Part shown: positions 35,101 to 43,052 of the stretch, piece by piece
How positions within the stretch are numbered: the first letter of the stretch is position 1
Layout of the letters: each line of letters begins with the position of its first letter
Assembly: GCF_001422325.1 (NCBI RefSeq)
Contig: NZ_LMMR01000001.1
Location: forward strand, 745,256-809,255
DNA: 64,000 nucleotides
Direction of reading: 5' to 3'
Source of the DNA: Leifsonia sp. Leaf264
Lineage (GTDB): Bacteria > Actinomycetota > Actinomycetes > Actinomycetales > Microbacteriaceae
Notes under the pieces: model-generated
Databases searched by the model: none
Told to the model about the DNA's origin: nothing
Seen by the model: only the letters and a program-made list of their open reading frames with translations
Position numbers and translations under genes: made by a program

Positions 35101-37134
35101 TCAGTGGCCGCAGGAGCAAGCGGCACCGGCTGAGCCGTGCGCGCCGTGCGCGGCGGCTGTGCCGTGCGCGTCGGCCGTGTGCCCACCGGGTTGCGGCGCC
35201 GGCACGTTCAACGCCGGGTTGCGGTCGAAGAAGCCGACTGGCTTGAGCGTGAACTTCGCGTAGTCGACGGGCATGACGGGCCAGTCCTCGGGCCGCGGGA
35301 AGTGCGTCGGCCCGAAGGTGTGCCAGAGCACGACGTCCTCGCCGTCGAGGGAGCGGTCGCCGGCCGTATAGGCCGCAACGCCGTCTCCGCCCGGGTTCTG
35401 GTGCACGAAGTCCCCGGCCGCGTAGCGTTCCGTCGGCTCGTACTGCGTCACCTGCAGGTGGGTGCGGGCGAACTCCGCGCGCCGGGCGATCGAGGATGCC
35501 GCATCCGCCAGCAGAGTCGGGGACTCCTGCGGATAGAGCACGTAGCCCGTCGGCTTGCCCAGCCGGTTGGTCTTCTCGGTGTTGACGACGTGCCAGCTGC
35601 GCGCGACGGATCCATCGGCGGTGCGGCCCGACATCGACTCGCTGATGAGGCGGGTGCGCTTGTTCGTGAAGGCGTTGCCGTGTTCGTTCCCCGGTCCGAT
35701 CGGAACGCGCACGGCGTCGACCTCCTCGACCGCGTTCGAGATGCCGTCGACGGTCATGTCGAGTCGGGCGCTGAACAGGTGCTGGTGGAACGGAGCACCG
35801 ACACCCGGGGCCACCTCGCTCGCGTAGGGGTAATCGGCCTCGGGGTAGGAGGACGGGAACAGGATGCCGGTGAGCTTCGCCTCGCACTCGATGGTGCCGT
35901 CGAGGTAGAGGTACCAGTAGAACCCGTAGTCGTAGTTGCCGACGGTGGTGAAGAAGCTGATCACCAGGCGACGAGAACGGCGCACCTCGTTGGAGCCGGT
36001 GAACATGTCCTGGTGCTTCCAGAGCGTGCCGAAATCCTCCTCGTGCATGCAGATGCCGTTCTCGATGGTGACAGGGTTGCCCGTCTCGTCGGCCAGCACG
36101 GCGTCGAAGTACCTGATCTCTCCCACGCAGTCGCAGCCCAGGGCCAGCGAGTTGGTGAAGCGGCCGAACAGGTACTCACCGGTGTCGAAGTAGTTCTGCC
36201 AGAAGCGCGTCGGCGACGGGTCTCCGTAGGGCACGAGCATCTCGTTGATCGAGGCACGGTAGATGACGGGCCGCTGCTCGCCCCGGTCGTTGAACGAGAG
36301 CTGGCGAAGCACGAGGCCCTCGCGGGGGTCGAAGCCCACCTGGAACTTCCAGTTGGCCCATTCCACCCACTCGCCGTCCACGGTGAAGCTCGGGCCGTCG
36401 GGCTGCGAGATCACGATCGGCTTCAGCGAGGTCAGCGGCTCGCCCTGCACGGCCGGGTCGTCGAAGTTGCCGCCCTCCACCGGTATCGCCATCACCGCGG
36501 CATCCACCAGCCGGGTCACTGTGCGCGCGGCGACGTCGACGTAGGCCGACAGGCCATCGACGGGGTGCGCCCAGGGGTGGTCCTCCGGGTAGTCCTGGCG
36601 GAAGGCGAGGACGCGGAGGATGCGACGGCCCTCCTCCTCGGGGAACTCGTAGTAGCCGGCCGACAGGGGCACGTAGATGATCGTCGCGGGGTCGATGCCG
36701 CGCGTCGCGAGTGCTGCGAGCCAGCGCTCGTCGGCCGAGACGATCTCGCCGACGGCGTCGAACTCCTCCACCAGGACGGGCAGCTGGCCGTGCGAGCCGT
36801 CGAGCTCCACCGTGGACAGGAACTCCCCAGTCGTGATCGACACGACGTTGTCGGTGGACCGGCCCGTCGCCATGTCGAGCAGCATCACCCGGGCCCGGCG
36901 GTCGGGAAGCTCGGCGTCGCCGGCCTGCCAGGCGAGCACCTCGGCCTTGTGCGGCTCCTCGAGGCCCACGTAGGCGAAGCGGGTGGTCGAGGTGAAGTCG
37001 GATGCCGCCGTCACGGTGTCGCGGATGCGCACGATCTCGGCCGAGGTGAGGCTGCCGAGGGGGTGCTGGGCCGTGGTGGTGTCAGCGTCGTGGCCGGTGG
37101 GGCCGGTGGTCAGTTCGACGTCGATGATCGTCAT
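35101..37134 (-). CDS. Primary-amine oxidase (copper/topaquinone)
   Basis: A 677-residue copper amine oxidase that deaminates primary amines to aldehydes, ammonia and hydrogen peroxide. The Tyr that becomes topaquinone is Tyr401 in TVGNYDYG. The catalytic Asp is in YFDTGEYLFG (near residue 317) and two copper His are His450 and His452 in PFHQHLFSA. The third His is probably in FGPTHFPRPEDWP near residue 640. The last 25 residues are His-rich with CSCGH, unusual for the family and suited to metal binding. A permease gene lies upstream on the same strand. Confidence 0.96.
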   Translation of the reverse strand: MTIIDVELTTGPTGHDADTTTAQHPLGSLTSAEIVRIRDTVTAASDFTSTTRFAYVGLEEPHKAEVLAWQAGDAELPDRRARVMLLDMATGRSTDNVVSITTGEFLSTVELDGSHGQLPVLVEEFDAVGEIVSADERWLAALATRGIDPATIIYVPLSAGYYEFPEEEGRRILRVLAFRQDYPEDHPWAHPVDGLSAYVDVAARTVTRLVDAAVMAIPVEGGNFDDPAVQGEPLTSLKPIVISQPDGPSFTVDGEWVEWANWKFQVGFDPREGLVLRQLSFNDRGEQRPVIYRASINEMLVPYGDPSPTRFWQNYFDTGEYLFGRFTNSLALGCDCVGEIRYFDAVLADETGNPVTIENGICMHEEDFGTLWKHQDMFTGSNEVRRSRRLVISFFTTVGNYDYGFYWYLYLDGTIECEAKLTGILFPSSYPEADYPYASEVAPGVGAPFHQHLFSARLDMTVDGISNAVEEVDAVRVPIGPGNEHGNAFTNKRTRLISESMSGRTADGSVARSWHVVNTEKTNRLGKPTGYVLYPQESPTLLADAASSIARRAEFARTHLQVTQYEPTERYAAGDFVHQNPGGDGVAAYTAGDRSLDGEDVVLWHTFGPTHFPRPEDWPVMPVDYAKFTLKPVGFFDRNPALNVPAPQPGGHTADAHGTAAAHGAHGSAGAACSCGH

Positions 37135-37197
37135 GGGTGTCTCCTGTGTTTCATGGTTCGAGCTGGACGGATGCCGGTCGGCCGGCGATGCTGGTCG

Positions 37198-38688
37198 TCA
37201 GCCGGCGATCGCCTCGGTGATCTTCGCGTAGGCCTCCGGCTTCGACTTCCTCAGGTACAGCGCCTGCAGGTAGCCGAACACCGGGAACGCGATCGTGAGG
37301 CCGAGCATGATGCCGGTGATGCTGCCGAAGGTGGGCACGCCCGCCGCATCCACGTCGCCGAGGAGCATCGGGAAGTTCAGGGCGATGATGATGGCCGCGC
37401 CGAGCAGTCCGATGAAGCCGAGCGACGGGGCGATGACGGTGTTCCACAGCCTGGTGTCCTTCTTGGTCCGGGCGAAGTAGACGATCACGGCGATGCTCGT
37501 GAGGGCCATGAGCAGGGCGATGGCGAGGGTCGCGACCCCGGAGAACCAGGTGAAGACCTGCAGCACGGGGTCGAGTCCCATGACGGCGAACACGGCGATG
37601 AGCACGGCGGCCGTCGCCGTCTGCACGATCGAGGACACGTGCGGGGAGACGTGCTTGGCGTGCACCGACGCGACGCTGCCGGGGAGGACTCCGGCCGATG
37701 ACATCGAGTGCTGGTACCGGGTGATCACGTTGTGGAACGAGAGCACGCAGGCGAACATGCTCGTGATGAGCAGCACGTTGATGATGATCTCGCCGATCGG
37801 GCCGAGGTAGTCGAGCGTGGTGATGATGACCATCGCACCGGGGTCCGCCGCCGCAGCCTCGACGACCTTGCTCGGGCCCCACGCCATGATGAGCGCCCAC
37901 GAGGCCAGGGTGTAGAAGACTCCGATGCCGATGACGGCGACGTACGTGGCCCGCGGAATGGTCTTCCCGGGGTTCTTGGCCTCGTCGCGGAAGATCGCCG
38001 TGGCCTCGAAGCCGATGAAGGCGGCGATGGCGAACATCAGGCCGACGCCGGGGGCGCCCGAGAAGACGTTGCTGGGCAGGAACGGCGCGAGCGAGAGGCC
38101 CTCGGGTCCGCCGCTGACGACCACGGCGATGACCAGCGCCAGCACGATCGCGATCTCGCCGACGAGCATGATGCCGAGCACCTTGGAGCTCAGGTCGATG
38201 TGACGGTACCCGAGGATTCCCACCAGCGCGATGATCGCGAGGGAGTACACGTACCAGGGGATGTCGGGTCCGCCGAGGCCGGCGATGGTCACGCTCATGA
38301 TGTAGCCGACGTAGCCGTGCACGGCCACCTGGATGGCCGTGTAGGTGAACAGCGCCAGGTAGGCGGCCGCGAGCCCGAGCGGCCGACCGAGCCCGTAGCC
38401 GACGAAGGTGAAGAAGGCGCCGGGCTTGGGAACGTGCTTCGTCATGGTGGCGAGGCCGACCGAGAACAGCAGCAGGATGACGGCGGAGATCGCGTACAGC
38501 GACGGGAAGCCGACGCCGTTGCCCAACAGGATGCCGAGCGGGGCCGCACCTCCCACCACCGTGAGCGGGGCTGCCGCCGCCACGACCATGAACACGATGG
38601 CGGTGACGCCGAGCGATCCGGTGAGGGTGCGCGGTGCGGCGTCGGTTGTTCCGGCGGCGGTTCCGACGGGAACTTTCAGACTGGTCAT
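37198..38688 (-). CDS. APC superfamily amino acid/amine permease, amine oxidase operon
   Basis: A 496-residue permease with about twelve membrane helices. The first helix region (LGVTAIVFMVVAAAAPLTVVGG) and the LMFAIAAFIGFEATAIFRDEAKNPGKTIPRA segment, with the family's FxGFE motif, identify an APC-type transporter. It is read toward the amine oxidase gene with 63 bases between, so they probably share one transcript and import the amine substrate. ATG 38688 has CAGGAG before it. Confidence 0.93.
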   Translation of the reverse strand: MTSLKVPVGTAAGTTDAAPRTLTGSLGVTAIVFMVVAAAAPLTVVGGAAPLGILLGNGVGFPSLYAISAVILLLFSVGLATMTKHVPKPGAFFTFVGYGLGRPLGLAAAYLALFTYTAIQVAVHGYVGYIMSVTIAGLGGPDIPWYVYSLAIIALVGILGYRHIDLSSKVLGIMLVGEIAIVLALVIAVVVSGGPEGLSLAPFLPSNVFSGAPGVGLMFAIAAFIGFEATAIFRDEAKNPGKTIPRATYVAVIGIGVFYTLASWALIMAWGPSKVVEAAAADPGAMVIITTLDYLGPIGEIIINVLLITSMFACVLSFHNVITRYQHSMSSAGVLPGSVASVHAKHVSPHVSSIVQTATAAVLIAVFAVMGLDPVLQVFTWFSGVATLAIALLMALTSIAVIVYFARTKKDTRLWNTVIAPSLGFIGLLGAAIIIALNFPMLLGDVDAAGVPTFGSITGIMLGLTIAFPVFGYLQALYLRKSKPEAYAKITEAIAG

Positions 38689-38742
38689 GGTCTCTCCTGG
38701 GCACGGGGCGGGTGGGGATGCAGCCAGACTGAACCGGCGACG

Positions 38743-38814
38743 TTTCACCGGAATGCTGCGCCGGTAAAAGCTGACGACTCCCGAATGAGACGGTTCCGTC
38801 CCCCCTGTCTCATT
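38743..38814. promoter_or_regulatory. Divergent promoter region with two dyads, amine locus
   Basis: Two inverted repeats lie between the divergent permease genes. TTTCACCGG (38743-38751) faces CCGGTAAAA (38761-38769) with one mismatch, and AATGAGAC (38784-38791) faces GTCTCATT (38807-38814) perfectly, enclosing a smaller dyad GACGGTTCCGTC (38789-38800). These are good candidates for the IclR regulator encoded downstream and could control both transcripts. Confidence 0.5.
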
Positions 38815-38876
38815 TGGACGACACACGACCGAAACATGCGCGGCCTACCGTCGCAGCAGCGATGGGAGTCGATCGG

Positions 38877-40361
38877 ATGCGTGCACTGGAACGAGCGGTC
38901 AGTTCTCCCGTGCGGGTGGGCGGACTCCCCGCCGTCTCCCCCGTCGCCGGCCTCGCCCGCCGCAGCATCGGATTCGCGGACGTGCTGGGGCAGTCGGTCT
39001 CGGCCGTCGCTCCGGCGGCTGCGGCCACCACGACCACTGTCATCGTCGCGGCCGTCGCCGGATCCGCCTCGTTCTGGTCGATGGGCACGGCTCTCGTCGT
39101 CGCGCTGCTCGTCGCGAGCACGGTCAACCAGTTCACCCGGCGCATCGCGGCCACAGGCTCGCTCTACACCTTCGTCGCACGCGGGCTGGGCGCCGGGTCA
39201 GCCGTGGTCGCCGGCATCGCGCTGCTCATCGGTTACGGCTTCATCGCCATGTTCACCCTGACCGGCGCCGGCTTCTACGTGTCGATCCTGCTCGCCAGGC
39301 TCTGGCCCGGGATGCCGTCGGCAGTCATCGTCGCCGCCATCGTCATGGCCGTCATGGGCGCCGTCGGCTTCCTCGTGGTGGCCCGCGGCGTGAGGCTCAC
39401 CACTCGGCTGACGCTGGTGATCGAGCTGGTCTCCGTCGCCATCATCCTGGTGCTGGTCGTCGCCCTGTTCGTCAGCACCGGAGCCGGGCTCGACTGGGGC
39501 GTGCTCGGATTCACGGATGCCTCCCCGTCGAGCATCGTCGTCGGCACCGCCATCGCCATGACCGCCTACGTGGGTTTCGAGAGCTCGGCCACCCTCGGGG
39601 TCGAGGCCAAACGACCCTTCGCCGTCATCCCGCGGGCCATCACCTGGACCGTCATCGCATCGGGCGGCCTCTACCTCGTCACCACCTTCGCCCAGTTGAG
39701 CGCCTTCGACGGCCTCGGCGTCGACCTGGCGTCGAGCATCCCGGCCAATGACCTGACGGCGGCTTTCGGCGTTCCCGCGGCCGGCATCCTGCTCGACGTC
39801 TCGATCGTCGCCTCGTTCTTCGCCTGCGCCCTCGCGAGCATCACGGCACTCAGCCGGGTGCTGTTCGCGATGGGACGGGAGGGCGGCCTGCCCTACGCCG
39901 TCGGCCGGACGCATCCGCGGTTCCGCACCCCGATCGTCGCCATCGCCATCGCCGTGCCCGTCGTCACCGTGGTTCCGATCGTCGCCGTGCTGCTCACGGG
40001 CGCGATCTGGCCCGTGATGGAGGTGCTCATCCTGTGCTCGGCGGCCGGGTACATCACCGCCTACGTCTTCGTCTGCGTCGCCGCACCGGTGTTCCTGCAC
40101 CGCATCGGCGAACTCACCGCATGGCCCGTCGTGCGGGCCGCCGTCGCGGCGATGGCCCTCACGGGCATCCTCGCGGTGTACATGATCGAGGAGTCGTCTA
40201 CGAGCCGTGTCGTCGGCGTCTGGGTGTTCTGGAGCGTGCTGGCGGTCGGAGTCGCAAGCTACGCCATCCGCGTGGCGCGTCGGCCCTGGCTGCGAACCGC
40301 CATCGGCGTCTACGACTCCCCGGTGGCGGCCGACGTGCTCGGGGGCAGCACCGGCCCATGA
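38877..40361 (+). CDS. APC superfamily permease, second transporter of the amine locus
   Basis: A 494-residue, roughly twelve-helix permease. AYVGFESSATLGVEAKRPFAVIPRAI (near residue 222) carries the APC FES motif and SVAPAAAATTTTVI the discontinuous first helix. It differs clearly from the other permease in this locus, so the two probably handle different amines or directions. ATG 38877 is seven bases after GGGAG; an upstream in-frame ATG at 38862 is less well placed. The start of the IclR gene overlaps its stop (ATGA). Confidence 0.92.
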   Translation: MRALERAVSSPVRVGGLPAVSPVAGLARRSIGFADVLGQSVSAVAPAAAATTTTVIVAAVAGSASFWSMGTALVVALLVASTVNQFTRRIAATGSLYTFVARGLGAGSAVVAGIALLIGYGFIAMFTLTGAGFYVSILLARLWPGMPSAVIVAAIVMAVMGAVGFLVVARGVRLTTRLTLVIELVSVAIILVLVVALFVSTGAGLDWGVLGFTDASPSSIVVGTAIAMTAYVGFESSATLGVEAKRPFAVIPRAITWTVIASGGLYLVTTFAQLSAFDGLGVDLASSIPANDLTAAFGVPAAGILLDVSIVASFFACALASITALSRVLFAMGREGGLPYAVGRTHPRFRTPIVAIAIAVPVVTVVPIVAVLLTGAIWPVMEVLILCSAAGYITAYVFVCVAAPVFLHRIGELTAWPVVRAAVAAMALTGILAVYMIEESSTSRVVGVWVFWSVLAVGVASYAIRVARRPWLRTAIGVYDSPVAADVLGGSTGP

Positions 40362-41056
40362 CCGACACCCTCGACCTGCGCGCCCGTCAGCCCAAGGCGA
40401 TCCACAGCGCCTTCACCGTGCTGGAGGAGGTCGCCCGCTGCGGTGCCGGCGTCACCGCCCGTGAGGTGTCGGACAACCTGCGGATGCCGCGGGCCACGAC
40501 GTACAGGCTGCTCAACCTGCTGGTGCAGGAGGAGTACCTGGTGCGCTTGCTCGACCCGGCGGGTTTCGCTCTGGGGCGGAAGGTGAGCGAGCTCGTCACC
40601 CTCGTCGCGGTGCCCGAGCGGGCTCCGCAGGCGGCGCGTGAGGTCATCGACGAGATGCGCTCGCGCATCCGCGGAGGCGTCCACCTGGTGCGCTACGACG
40701 CCCTGAGCCTGCGGACCGTCGACATCGACCCCGAGTACCCGCTCGTCGACGAACCGCGGCTGCTCCGCGACCTGCCGACCTCGGCACTCGGCCGGCTGCT
40801 ACTGGCTGAGCAGTCGTTCGGGGTCGCCGCCATCGGCGAGGACGTCGTGGCCGAGACCCTGCGCCGTGGCTACGCCACGCAGGTCGGCGGGTTCGAGGCG
40901 AATCGCGGATGCCTCGCCCTGCCTATCCGCGACGCATCGGGCCACCTCGTCGCCGGTCTGGCCCTCTCCTCCACGCGCGACCGGATACAGCAACCGGGCG
41001 CACTGCTCGACACCCTCGTCGACGGATCGCGCCGACTGGCGCCCCTGCTCGTCTGA
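40358..41056 (+). CDS. IclR family transcriptional regulator
   Basis: A 232-residue regulator with an N-terminal winged helix (residues 10-75: AIHSAFTVLEEVARCGAGVTAREVSDNLRMPRATTYRLLNLL) and a C-terminal effector-binding domain (near residues 90-230: YATQVGGFEANRGCLALPIRD with the usual ligand-pocket pattern). It is coupled to the second permease by an ATGA overlap and probably controls the divergent amine uptake and oxidation genes. Its stop codon lies inside the shared terminator hairpin with the J-domain gene. Confidence 0.92.
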   Translation: MTDTLDLRARQPKAIHSAFTVLEEVARCGAGVTAREVSDNLRMPRATTYRLLNLLVQEEYLVRLLDPAGFALGRKVSELVTLVAVPERAPQAAREVIDEMRSRIRGGVHLVRYDALSLRTVDIDPEYPLVDEPRLLRDLPTSALGRLLLAEQSFGVAAIGEDVVAETLRRGYATQVGGFEANRGCLALPIRDASGHLVAGLALSSTRDRIQQPGALLDTLVDGSRRLAPLLV

Positions 41057-41075
41057 GGTCGCGCCGACCTCAGAC
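41051..41075. terminator. Bidirectional terminator containing both stop codons
   Basis: GTCTGAGGTC (41051-41060) is a perfect inverted repeat of GACCTCAGAC (41066-41075) with a five-base loop. The IclR stop TGA (41054-41056) and the J-domain gene stop (41070-41072) lie within the arms, so each strand ends in the same hairpin. Confidence 0.8.
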
Positions 41076-41999
41076 GTGCCGCACGGCTTCCTGCAGGCGG
41101 GTGCGCACCTCGAACAGCTCGGTGCCGTTGATGCGGGCCGCACCGGGCAACCCGTCGCGGAGCACTCCGGGCAGTCTCGACTGCTCCACCAGGGCGGTCA
41201 CCGCACCGCGGGCGTGCCCCAGGACCTCGAGCGACTGCGCCGGGGCGCCGTCGGGCACCACGATGACGAGGCCCGTGAACTTGACCCTGGCCGCGCGAGC
41301 GACCGACTTCGCGCGGGTGGCGAGGTCGTGCATCGGACGTTCGCCCCCGAGGGCCTGGCCGATCAGCTCGCCGCGCTTCACCTTCACGGGGTCGCCCCAG
41401 TCCTCGCTCTGGATCGCGAACAGCCCGCTCGGGCCGAGGACGACGTGGTCGATCTTCGGCGGCACCTGCGGGCCGGCGGCATCCGTCGCCACGTCGTGCC
41501 AGATGGTGAAGCCGATGCCGAGGGTCGACAGCTGGCGTGCTGTGGCCTCCTCGGCGAGGGCGTTGGCGAGCAGGTGGCGGATCTCGCGCGGAGCGCGACG
41601 TACGAGTTGCGGGTCGTAGAGATCGGGGACGGTCTCGCCGCGACCGAGCCACTCGCGCATGTGGTCGAGGAAGTACTCGCGCGACCAGCCGCCGGGGTGG
41701 CCGAAGGATCGCGCCGTCGGGCGCGAGTCGGTGCGTGGTCGTTCCTGCGGCATCGACCAGGCCGGCGGGGCGTCGGCCGACGCGAACGGGCGAGCACGAT
41801 CGTAGGCCGCGCGCGCCTCCGGCGTTCCGACCTTCTCCCAGGCGATCTGCACGGCGTGGAATCGCTCGGCCGATCCGCCGGCATCGGGATGGGTCTGCCT
41901 CAGCAGGGCACGGAAAGCGCGCTTCAGTTCACGGTCGGTCGCAGAGGGACTGACGCCGAGCACCTCGTAGGGCGTCGCCGAGATCGGACTGTCGGGCAT
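41070..41999 (-). CDS. J-domain protein fused to a NERD (nuclease-related) domain
   Basis: A 309-residue protein. Residues 8-70 are a J domain (TPYEVLGVSPSATDRELKRAFRALLRQTHPDAGG, with the HPD tripeptide), which stimulates DnaK ATPase. After a linker, residues 140-260 resemble NERD domains (IDHVVLGPSGLFAIQSEDWGDPV). The expected nuclease residues are altered: the Glu-x-Lys of active NERDs reads Gln-Ser-Glu, so cleavage activity is doubtful. There is no Gly/Phe or zinc region. The start is ATG 41999. It may bring DnaK to nucleic acid or act as a scaffold. Confidence 0.85.
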   Translation of the reverse strand: MPDSPISATPYEVLGVSPSATDRELKRAFRALLRQTHPDAGGSAERFHAVQIAWEKVGTPEARAAYDRARPFASADAPPAWSMPQERPRTDSRPTARSFGHPGGWSREYFLDHMREWLGRGETVPDLYDPQLVRRAPREIRHLLANALAEEATARQLSTLGIGFTIWHDVATDAAGPQVPPKIDHVVLGPSGLFAIQSEDWGDPVKVKRGELIGQALGGERPMHDLATRAKSVARAARVKFTGLVIVVPDGAPAQSLEVLGHARGAVTALVEQSRLPGVLRDGLPGAARINGTELFEVRTRLQEAVRHV

Positions 42000-42017
42000 T
42001 GATCGAGGCTAACCCAC

Positions 42018-42434
42018 TTACAGGTAGTCATCCGGTGCGAACCAACGCGTGCCGTCGCGGTGGCTGATGAGCTGGGCACGGATGCTCACGTCGGCGTCGG
42101 CGCACGCCGCGGCGAGCTCCCGCGCCCAGGCTCGATCGGCCTCAGTGGTCGTCGCTCGCAGCCGTCGTTCCCACACGACGATGACCTGCGCCGCCCCTGT
42201 CTTCTCCACCACCTCCGCGATGCGGGCAGCCAGCAGCTCCGCGTTGTTGTTGTACGGGGCTGCCGGGTAGTCAGCCATCGGGATCACGAGCGGAATCTGG
42301 CGATCCTGCTCGTCGATGAAGAGCAGCCAGAGCTGGCGTCGCACAGCCTTCCCGATGAGTTCATCCACCCGTTCGAGCACCTGCTGATCGCTCGTGATGG
42401 GCTGCTGCGTGGCTTCGTCTGCGCTGAGGGTCAT
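42018..42434 (-). CDS. Hypothetical protein, 138 residues
   Basis: No family recognised. It looks cytosolic, with an alpha-beta pattern: helix (TSDQQVLERVDELIGKAVRRQ), strand (LWLLFIDEQDRQIPLVIPM), helix (ELLAARIAEVVEKTGA), strand (QVIVVWERR), helix (EADRAWARELAAACADA), strand and an acidic end. This order suggests a small Rossmann-like or DNA-processing fold, which is only an inference. The ATG at 42434 follows a GGAGC-like site. The upstream 150 bases to the LysM gene contain no other gene. Confidence 0.65.
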   Translation of the reverse strand: MTLSADEATQQPITSDQQVLERVDELIGKAVRRQLWLLFIDEQDRQIPLVIPMADYPAAPYNNNAELLAARIAEVVEKTGAAQVIVVWERRLRATTTEADRAWARELAAACADADVSIRAQLISHRDGTRWFAPDDYL

Positions 42435-42584
42435 GTGCTCCAGCCTCCTCGACGGCATCCGTGAATCGCAGGTCACCTCCGATATCGGTGCACGCCCCAA
42501 CGTGCACCGGCCCGTGGGGAGGAGAGGGTAGAGTCACGATACGGATGCGCCAGGGCGGCGCATCCGTTCTGTCGGGGGGACAGC

Positions 42585-43052
42585 ATGGTTGCACGTCTGA
42601 GAGTGGGCACTGCAGCCCTCGGCATCGCGGCGGTCGTCGCCCTGACCTCCTGTGCGACACCGGCTCCACCCGCGCCTCCGGTCACAGTGGTGGTCACGGT
42701 GACACCGACGCCGACGCCGACACCCACCCCGACTCCCACCCCTGAGGCACCGGCTCCGGAGCCCTCGTTCGAGGTCGTCGTCCCGGTGCCGAACGCACCT
42801 GCTCCTCCCGTCGAGGAAGGCCCGGCACAGGATCTCGGTGCCCGCGACGGCGCCACGGCCGCTCCCGCGACCGACGGCAACGGGGCGCTGGTGAGCTACA
42901 CGGTGGTCGCGGGCGACAGCTTCTTCGACATCGCCCAGCGCTTCGACCTCCCGCAGCAGCAGTTGCTGCGCATGAACCCGAGCATCCCCGACTTCGGCGA
43001 GGACATCTACATCGGGACCGTCATCAACCTCGACTGGACGAAGACGGGCTGA
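42585..43052 (+). CDS. LysM-domain lipoprotein with Thr-Pro repeat
   Basis: A 155-residue exported protein. The signal peptide ends in the lipobox LTSC (Cys near residue 23). A flexible linker contains an unbroken Pro-Thr repeat (PTPTPTPTPTPTP), and residues 105-150 form a LysM peptidoglycan-binding domain (YTVVAGDSFFDIAQRFDLPQQQLLRMNPSI). It would be anchored to the membrane and reach the cell wall. Its last 29 bases overlap the oppositely oriented methyltransferase gene. The Pro-Thr stretch is encoded by an almost perfect CCGACG/CCCACC hexamer-like tandem repeat prone to length change. Confidence 0.92.
   Translation: MVARLRVGTAALGIAAVVALTSCATPAPPAPPVTVVVTVTPTPTPTPTPTPTPEAPAPEPSFEVVVPVPNAPAPPVEEGPAQDLGARDGATAAPATDGNGALVSYTVVAGDSFFDIAQRFDLPQQQLLRMNPSIPDFGEDIYIGTVINLDWTKTG

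Noticed and set aside
35137-37701. 854-codon open frame on the plus strand opposite the amine oxidase
   Set aside because: Shadow of a gene with a complete topaquinone site; composition is low complexity.
42690-42760. Pro-Thr coding repeat as a CRISPR or satellite array
   Set aside because: It is an in-frame linker of a lipoprotein without spacers.
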